Of a DNA stretch of 64,000 nt, positions 59,787 through 64,000 are shown one piece after another. Numbering within the stretch: position 1 is the first letter of the stretch; the number at the start of each line of letters is the position of its first letter. Origin of the DNA: an uncultured Clostridia bacterium (GTDB taxonomy: Bacteria > Bacillota > Clostridia > Oscillospirales > JAAYOS01). A model generated the notes under the pieces. It saw nothing but the letters and a program-made list of their open reading frames with translations, was not told where the DNA came from and did not search any database. The position numbers were made by a program, and so were the translations under genes. Where the stretch lies: the NCBI GenBank assembly GCA_947593925.1, contig CANQDU010000003.1, positions 124,001 to 188,000 on the forward strand, read 5' to 3'.

Positions 59787-60671
59787 TCACCGCCGGCGCT
59801 TGCCCGCGCGGCGGCGGAGGTACGCGCCGACGAGTCCGCGCTTCGGCGCGGCGATCAGAGCCGCGAGGAACACCAGTCCCGCCGCCGTCGCCATCGCCCC
59901 CGCGAACGACACGTCGAGCGCGAGCGCCGCGCGGACGCCGATGATGGCGCTTGCCGCCGCCGCGGTCACCGCCGCCGCGAGCATCTTCCCGAAGCTCTCC
60001 GCAAGGAGATACGCCGTCGCGGCGGGCGCCGCCATGAACGCCACGACGAGCACCGACCCCACCGTGTCAAACGATCCCACCGCCGTGAGCGAGACGAGCG
60101 CCATCATAAGATAGTGCAGAAGCGCGGGCGAAAATCCCATCACGAGCGCCGCCGTCCTGTCAAATGAGACGGTCTTCAGCTCCTTGAAAAGAGCGACGGC
60201 GAACAGAAGGTCGAGCGCGAGCAGTCCGGCGGACGTGTATATCCCCTTCGCGCCGATATCCGCGCCGAAGAGCGTCATCCGCTCGAAGGGCGCGAACGCC
60301 AGCTCGCCGAGGAGCACCGTGTCGGTGTCGAGATGCACGGAGGACGCATACCGCGTTATGAGTATCACCGCAAGCGCAAACAGGAGTGGGAAGACCACGC
60401 CGACCGCCGAATCCTCGCTCACGAGGCGGCTCTTTACGAGCATTTCTCCGAGGGCGACCGTCACAAGTCCGACGGCGGCCGCGCCGAGGAAAAGCAGCGG
60501 CGAGTCGAGCCCGCCCGCCGCGAAGTATGCGAGCACTACCCCGAGAAGAATGGTGTGGCTCACGGCGTCCGCCGTCATCGTCATGCCGCGCACGAGCAGC
60601 AGCGAGCCGCACACCGCGCAGGACGCCGCCGTCATCACCGCGATAAGTCCTATTTCAAGCTCCGCCGGCAT
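59787..60671 (-). CDS. Zn/Mn ABC transporter permease (second subunit)
   Basis: A 294-residue ABC-3 family integral membrane permease with eight or more hydrophobic helices. The segment SSVHLDTDTVLLGELAFAPFERM is typical of the TroD/MntD/SitD-type second permease of Mn/Zn importers. It starts inside the end of the first permease gene (17-base overlap), so the two form a coupled pair, and it ends with a basic RRRAGKRRR tail. Fourth gene of a complete importer: binding protein, ATPase and two permeases. Metal (Zn or Mn) cannot be settled from sequence. Confidence 0.9.
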   Translation of the reverse strand: MPAELEIGLIAVMTAASCAVCGSLLLVRGMTMTADAVSHTILLGVVLAYFAAGGLDSPLLFLGAAAVGLVTVALGEMLVKSRLVSEDSAVGVVFPLLFALAVILITRYASSVHLDTDTVLLGELAFAPFERMTLFGADIGAKGIYTSAGLLALDLLFAVALFKELKTVSFDRTAALVMGFSPALLHYLMMALVSLTAVGSFDTVGSVLVVAFMAAPAATAYLLAESFGKMLAAAVTAAAASAIIGVRAALALDVSFAGAMATAAGLVFLAALIAAPKRGLVGAYLRRRAGKRRR

Positions 60672-61809
60672 CGCTCCCGCCTCCTTTCCCGTCCTCGTCC
60701 GGCGCGGACGCGGCGGCGTGTTTCTCTCCGTCAGGCGGAGCGGCGGGGATTATCCGCTCGTTCTGTGGAGCGTTGGGACTTCCCTCTCCGTCCGGCGGAG
60801 CGGCGGGGCGCGCACTCTGCTCCGTAGTGGTGCTCGCGTCCGGCGGCGTCCTGTCAAATCCTTCGGGAGCGCTCACGTTCGCCGCGAGCACCCGGCGGCG
60901 GAGACGCCTCCGCCGGACGAGCTTTGCCGCTATCCCCCGCCCCGGCGCGGCGAGGAGGCTCACCCCCGCGATGACGCTCGCCGTCACGACTATGGCGGGG
61001 CCGGTCGGGACGCCGTCGCGGAGCGAGCTGTACGCCGTCCCCGCGACGCCGCTCACCGCGCCGAACACCGCCGCGAGCGCGGTCATTCCCGCGAGGCTCC
61101 GCGTCCACTGCCGCGCCGCGACCGCGGGCGCTATGAGCAGCGCGCTCATCAGCACCGCGCCGACAGCCTGTATGCCGAGCACCGTCACGGCGACGGTCAT
61201 CGCCGTGAGCGCGCCGCCCGCCGCGCCGGAGCGGAGGCCGGCGCTCGCGGCGTACTCCGGGTCGAACGCGGCGAGCTTGAACTGCCGAAAGAACACGCAC
61301 ACGAGCGCCGTAAGCATCAGCGCGAGCGCCGCCGAGGCGCACACGTCCCGCATGACTATCGAGCTCGCCTCGCCGTAGATGAAGCGCGCTAGACCCGCCT
61401 TCGACGCCCCGGGGAGGCGCTGCGCATAGCTCATCAGCGCGAGCCCAAGCCCGAAGAACACGCTCATCGCGACGGCGAGCGCGCTTTCAAACTTTATCCG
61501 CGTCCTGCGCGCGGTGAGCACGGTCGCGGCGGCGGCGAGGACGGCGCTCGCCGCCGCCCCCGCGAGCAGCACGGCGGCGTCTTTGCTCCCGGTGATGAGG
61601 TACGCCGCGACGACGCCGGGGAGCGCCGCGTGCGAGGCGCCGTCCGCAAGCAGCGCCTCGCGCCGCAGTACCGAAAAGCAGCCCACGACGCCGCTCATCA
61701 GTCCTATTATGGCCGCGCCGAGCGCGACGGTGCGGAAGGTGTAGTCCGAGAGCAGAGCCGCAAGTGTCCCCGCGGCGAGGCGCGGCATCGATCCGAGCGC
61801 CGCCGTCAT
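60655..61809 (-). CDS. Zn/Mn ABC transporter permease (first subunit) with Pro-rich tail
   Basis: A 384-residue ABC-3 permease. Residues about 1-290 are the membrane domain (LMSGVVGCFSVLRREALLADGASHAALPGVV is the family start). The remaining about 85 residues form a hydrophilic Pro/Asp/Gly/Ala-rich tail containing two near-identical PAAPPDGE units, encoded by a repeated GC-rich DNA word near 60720-60815; such a tail is unusual. ATG 61809 overlaps the ATPase stop (ATGA). Confidence 0.9.
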   Translation of the reverse strand: MTAALGSMPRLAAGTLAALLSDYTFRTVALGAAIIGLMSGVVGCFSVLRREALLADGASHAALPGVVAAYLITGSKDAAVLLAGAAASAVLAAAATVLTARRTRIKFESALAVAMSVFFGLGLALMSYAQRLPGASKAGLARFIYGEASSIVMRDVCASAALALMLTALVCVFFRQFKLAAFDPEYAASAGLRSGAAGGALTAMTVAVTVLGIQAVGAVLMSALLIAPAVAARQWTRSLAGMTALAAVFGAVSGVAGTAYSSLRDGVPTGPAIVVTASVIAGVSLLAAPGRGIAAKLVRRRRLRRRVLAANVSAPEGFDRTPPDASTTTEQSARPAAPPDGEGSPNAPQNERIIPAAPPDGEKHAAASAPDEDGKGGGSDAGGA

Positions 61810-62525
61810 ACCGCCGCCTCCGCCGCGCGGCGGCTGTATGCGCGGTCGATATTTCTCTCGCAGAAGACGTCCTCCACCGCGCCGGAGGCCACCACGCCGA
61901 GGTTTATGATGCTCACCCAGTCGAAGTAGTCCCGCACGGTTCGGAGGTCGTGGTGGACCATGACGACGGTCTTTCCCTCCGCGCACAGTCCGCGCAGGAT
62001 GGATATTATTGCGCGCTCGCTCACGGCGTCCACGCCTTTGAGCGGTTCGTCGAGGAAGTAGATCTCCGCGTCCTGCGCGAGCGCCCGCGCGAGGAACACC
62101 CTCTGCTGCTGACCGCCGGAGAGCTCGCCTATCTGCCGCGAGGCAAACTTCTCCATACCCACGCGCCGCAGGCACTCCTCCGCCGCCGACTTATCCGCCT
62201 TCCCCGGACGGCGGAACCATCCGAGCGAGGCGTACCGCCCCATCAGCGCGACCTCGTATGCGCTTATCGGAAAGTCGCGGTCGATGCTCTCGCTCTGCGG
62301 AACGTAGCCGACCGCGCCGCGCCGTCCCCGCGCGGGTATCCTGACCTCGCCCGCGAGCGGCTTCACAAGGCCGAGCATCGTCTTCATCAGCGTCGTCTTG
62401 CCCGCGCCGTTCGGGCCGACTATCGCGGCAAAGCTGCCGCGCGGTATCGTGAGGCTCACGTCCACGAGAACCGGCTTCTCACCGTAGCTCACCGTGAGGT
62501 GGCGCACCTCCGCCGCAGCGTTCAT
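61806..62525 (-). CDS. Zn/Mn ABC transporter ATP-binding protein
   Basis: A 239-residue ABC ATPase: Walker A GPNGAGKTT, Q-loop YVPQSESID, signature LSGGQQQR, Walker B IYFLDEPLKGVD and the H-loop VHHDL. The sequence DRDFPISAYEVALMGRY is characteristic of metal-importer (ZnuC/MntB/TroB-like) ATPases. ATG 62525 overlaps the binding-protein stop (ATGA). A longer upstream frame lies inside that gene and is rejected. Confidence 0.95.
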   Translation of the reverse strand: MNAAAEVRHLTVSYGEKPVLVDVSLTIPRGSFAAIVGPNGAGKTTLMKTMLGLVKPLAGEVRIPARGRRGAVGYVPQSESIDRDFPISAYEVALMGRYASLGWFRRPGKADKSAAEECLRRVGMEKFASRQIGELSGGQQQRVFLARALAQDAEIYFLDEPLKGVDAVSERAIISILRGLCAEGKTVVMVHHDLRTVRDYFDWVSIINLGVVASGAVEDVFCERNIDRAYSRRAAEAAV

Positions 62526-63475
62526 TCCGCCGCCCCCTCTCCCGAAAGCGCGGAAACTATCGTGTCGATGTTTTTTCGGAACGCCGAACTGTAGGCCGCG
62601 TCCTCGCCGTCGCCGAGCGAGTCGGAGTAGAGCGAGCCGCCTATTTCGAGCGTTCCGCCGCGCGAGCGCACCGCCGCGATAAGCGCCTCGGCGCTCTTCT
62701 GCGGCACGCTCGTCTCGACGAACACCGCCCGCACTCCGCGCTCCGCTATCATATCCGCGAGCGCGGATATTTCCGCCGTGCCGGCCTCGGCGGAGGTGTT
62801 CATTCCCTGTATGCCGCGCACCTCGAAGCCGTACTCCGCGCCGAAGTACCCGAAGGCGTCGTGCGCCGTGACGAGCACGCGGCGCTCCGGCGGGAGCTCC
62901 GCCGTCCTCTCGCGGATATAGCCGTCCAGCTCGTCGATCTCCGAAAGGTAGTCCTCGAGGAGCGCCGCATACCCCTCGGCGTTCTCCGGGTCGAGAGATG
63001 CAAGCTCGGAGGAGACGTGCTCCGCCGCCTCCTTCCACAGCGGCACGCTGAACCAGATATGCGGGTCGGGCAAGCCGCCGATGTATCTCAGACTGTCCTC
63101 CCCTATCGCGTCGCCCGCGGCGACGACCGTCTTCTCCCCCTCGAGACCCCGAAAGACGTCGCTCATCCTCCCCTCAAGGCCGAGGCCGTTTACGAGTATC
63201 ATGTCGGCGGAGCGCAGGCGGCGAAGGTCGCCTGCGCTCGCCTGATAGGTGTGCGGGTCCACGCCCTCGCCCATCAGAGTCTCTGCCGATATGTACTCCC
63301 CTCCGAGCACCGAGGCGAGGTCGCCGAGCATCGTGGTCGTCGCGACGACGCGCAGTCCGTCCCCCGCCGCAGGAGTATCCTCCCCCGCGCGGGCGCCGCC
63401 CGGCGAGCATCCCGCGCCCGCAAGCGCGGCAAGGGCGGCAAGCGCCGCCGCTGCCGCGCGAAACAGCTTTCTCAT
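62522..63475 (-). CDS. Zn/Mn-binding lipoprotein of ABC importer (ZnuA/TroA-like)
   Basis: A 317-residue cluster-9 solute-binding lipoprotein (signal ending LAGAGC). Metal-ligand histidines are visible in GVDPHTYQAS, LPDPHIWFS and TAHDAFGYFG, with the acidic ligand probably the Asp in SLYSDSLGD. It lacks the long His-rich loop found in many ZnuA, which leans toward Mn or a mixed metal, though this is weak evidence. ATG 63475 has GGAGGA upstream. First gene of the four-gene operon; no Zur or MntR box was recognised. Confidence 0.92.
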   Translation of the reverse strand: MRKLFRAAAAALAALAALAGAGCSPGGARAGEDTPAAGDGLRVVATTTMLGDLASVLGGEYISAETLMGEGVDPHTYQASAGDLRRLRSADMILVNGLGLEGRMSDVFRGLEGEKTVVAAGDAIGEDSLRYIGGLPDPHIWFSVPLWKEAAEHVSSELASLDPENAEGYAALLEDYLSEIDELDGYIRERTAELPPERRVLVTAHDAFGYFGAEYGFEVRGIQGMNTSAEAGTAEISALADMIAERGVRAVFVETSVPQKSAEALIAAVRSRGGTLEIGGSLYSDSLGDGEDAAYSSAFRKNIDTIVSALSGEGAAE

Positions 63476-63577
63476 AGTCTTCTGTCCTCCGCTCATTTAT
63501 TGGGCGCGCCGGACGCAGACATGCGCGGGCGCTATCCCTCGTTACAGAGTATTCGGCGCCCGCCGGGGTGTGACGGC

Positions 63578-63615
63578 AAAAAAATTCCGCCCGACCCGCA
63601 ATGGGCCGGACGGAA
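63578..63615 (-). terminator. Terminator of the GH78 gene
   Basis: Imperfect GC hairpin (TTCCGTCCGGCCC with its partner) followed by TTTTTTTGCC on the minus strand, separating the rhamnosidase from the metal importer. Confidence 0.75.
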
Positions 63616-63643
63616 GCATAACGCACGGTTTGCAAAGCCGCGC

Positions 63644-64000
63644 TCAGAACGTGAATTTCGGCATCTCCGCCACGGGGAAGCCGTGCACCGGCGTGTAGCG
63701 GTACTCGTACTCGCCGGGCTCGAGCTCGAGCACGGCGTTCTCCCCGGACTTCTTCGCGCCCTCTATCACCGACGCGGAGCAGGCGGGGAGAACGAGCGTC
63801 GCCGTCGATCCGAACGGCACCGCCGCCTTCACGGTGAGGACGCCGTCCTCAAGCCGCCACTCGCTCATGACGCGGCCCATAGCCGTATCCAGCTCGGCGC
63901 GAGCCCAGCCGAGCGCGTCGCTTGGTTCGGGGGCTATCGCGAAATGCCGGTAGCCGGGCGCGTTCTCGTCCGGGTTTATGCCGCACATGTTGCGGTACAT
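63644..64000 (-). CDS. Alpha-L-rhamnosidase (GH78), C-terminal fragment
   Basis: The last 118 codons of a gene entering from the right edge. NMCGINPDENAPGYRHFAIAP, the LGWARAELDTAMGRVMSEWRLEDG stretch and VPFGSTATLVLP are the C-terminal beta-sandwich signature of GH78 rhamnosidases, which release L-rhamnose from plant or bacterial glycans. The Met at the edge is internal. The catalytic domain lies outside the window. Confidence in the family is good. Confidence 0.85.
   Translation of the reverse strand: MYRNMCGINPDENAPGYRHFAIAPEPSDALGWARAELDTAMGRVMSEWRLEDGVLTVKAAVPFGSTATLVLPACSASVIEGAKKSGENAVLELEPGEYEYRYTPVHGFPVAEMPKFTF

Noticed and set aside
61806..63038. A 410-residue ATPase with an N-terminal extension
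   Set aside because: The extension overlaps the binding-protein gene in another frame; the ATG at 62525 overlaps that gene's stop as ATGA.

Overview
The window is a high-GC chromosomal segment of an anaerobic, spore-forming, Gram-positive-type bacterium, most like the Oscillospiraceae/Ruminococcaceae (inference from gene content, not from a search). Spore genes (an alpha/beta-type SASP, spmA/spmB), SLH-anchored surface proteins, a Rex-controlled fermentative adhE and Shine-Dalgarno-rich operons support this. The host genes favour CTC for Leu and often use ATA for Ile despite the high GC.

Layout. 0-6 kb: housekeeping on the minus strand: gatC-gatA-gatB (gatB cut by the window edge), a MIF-type tautomerase, and tig-clpP-clpX. 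6-15 kb, plus strand: rplS, a hexosamine-kinase-like gene with a GH123-like glycosidase, then lepB-rbgA-(rnhB-yraN fusion)-thrC and a metallophosphoesterase; a DUF1540 gene lies on the minus strand. 15-32 kb: a surface-protein region on the minus strand. It has a 2825-residue protein combining phosphodiester glycosidase, metallophosphatase, CotH-kinase and SLH modules, an SLH/GPTTQ-repeat protein, a propeller-like SLH protein, and a broken repeat protein interrupted by a compact group II intron without a reverse transcriptase gene. 32-37.4 kb: an accessory segment with different codon use (odd SASP, DUF6061, AraC regulator, glycogen phosphorylase, frameshifted DUF308 protein) ending at a tRNA-Arg with a partial tRNA copy beside it. 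37.5-40.3 kb: lipoprotein, esterase and an unknown membrane-anchored protein. 40.6-47.4 kb: secA-pgeF-SBP (minus), prfB and secG (plus). 47.6-51.4 kb: abrB, spmAB, a small unknown and a BMP-type lipoprotein. 51.5-64 kb: mtnA with a zinc alcohol dehydrogenase, a lipoprotein, adhE-kinase-ferredoxin behind two Rex-box-like sites, a sirtuin, a complete four-gene Zn/Mn ABC importer, and the end of a GH78 rhamnosidase.

Noncoding structure is the most unusual aspect. Two families of long, multi-hairpin interspersed repeats occur. In family A (9.4 and 50.0 kb, with a related inverted element at 40.5 kb) the stems change by compensatory substitutions while junction sequences stay fixed. Family B occurs at 28.0 and 58.7 kb. 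Together with the intron and the composite surface megaprotein these are the best candidates for undescribed biology. All calls were made by eye from translated sequence and motifs; no database search was run.
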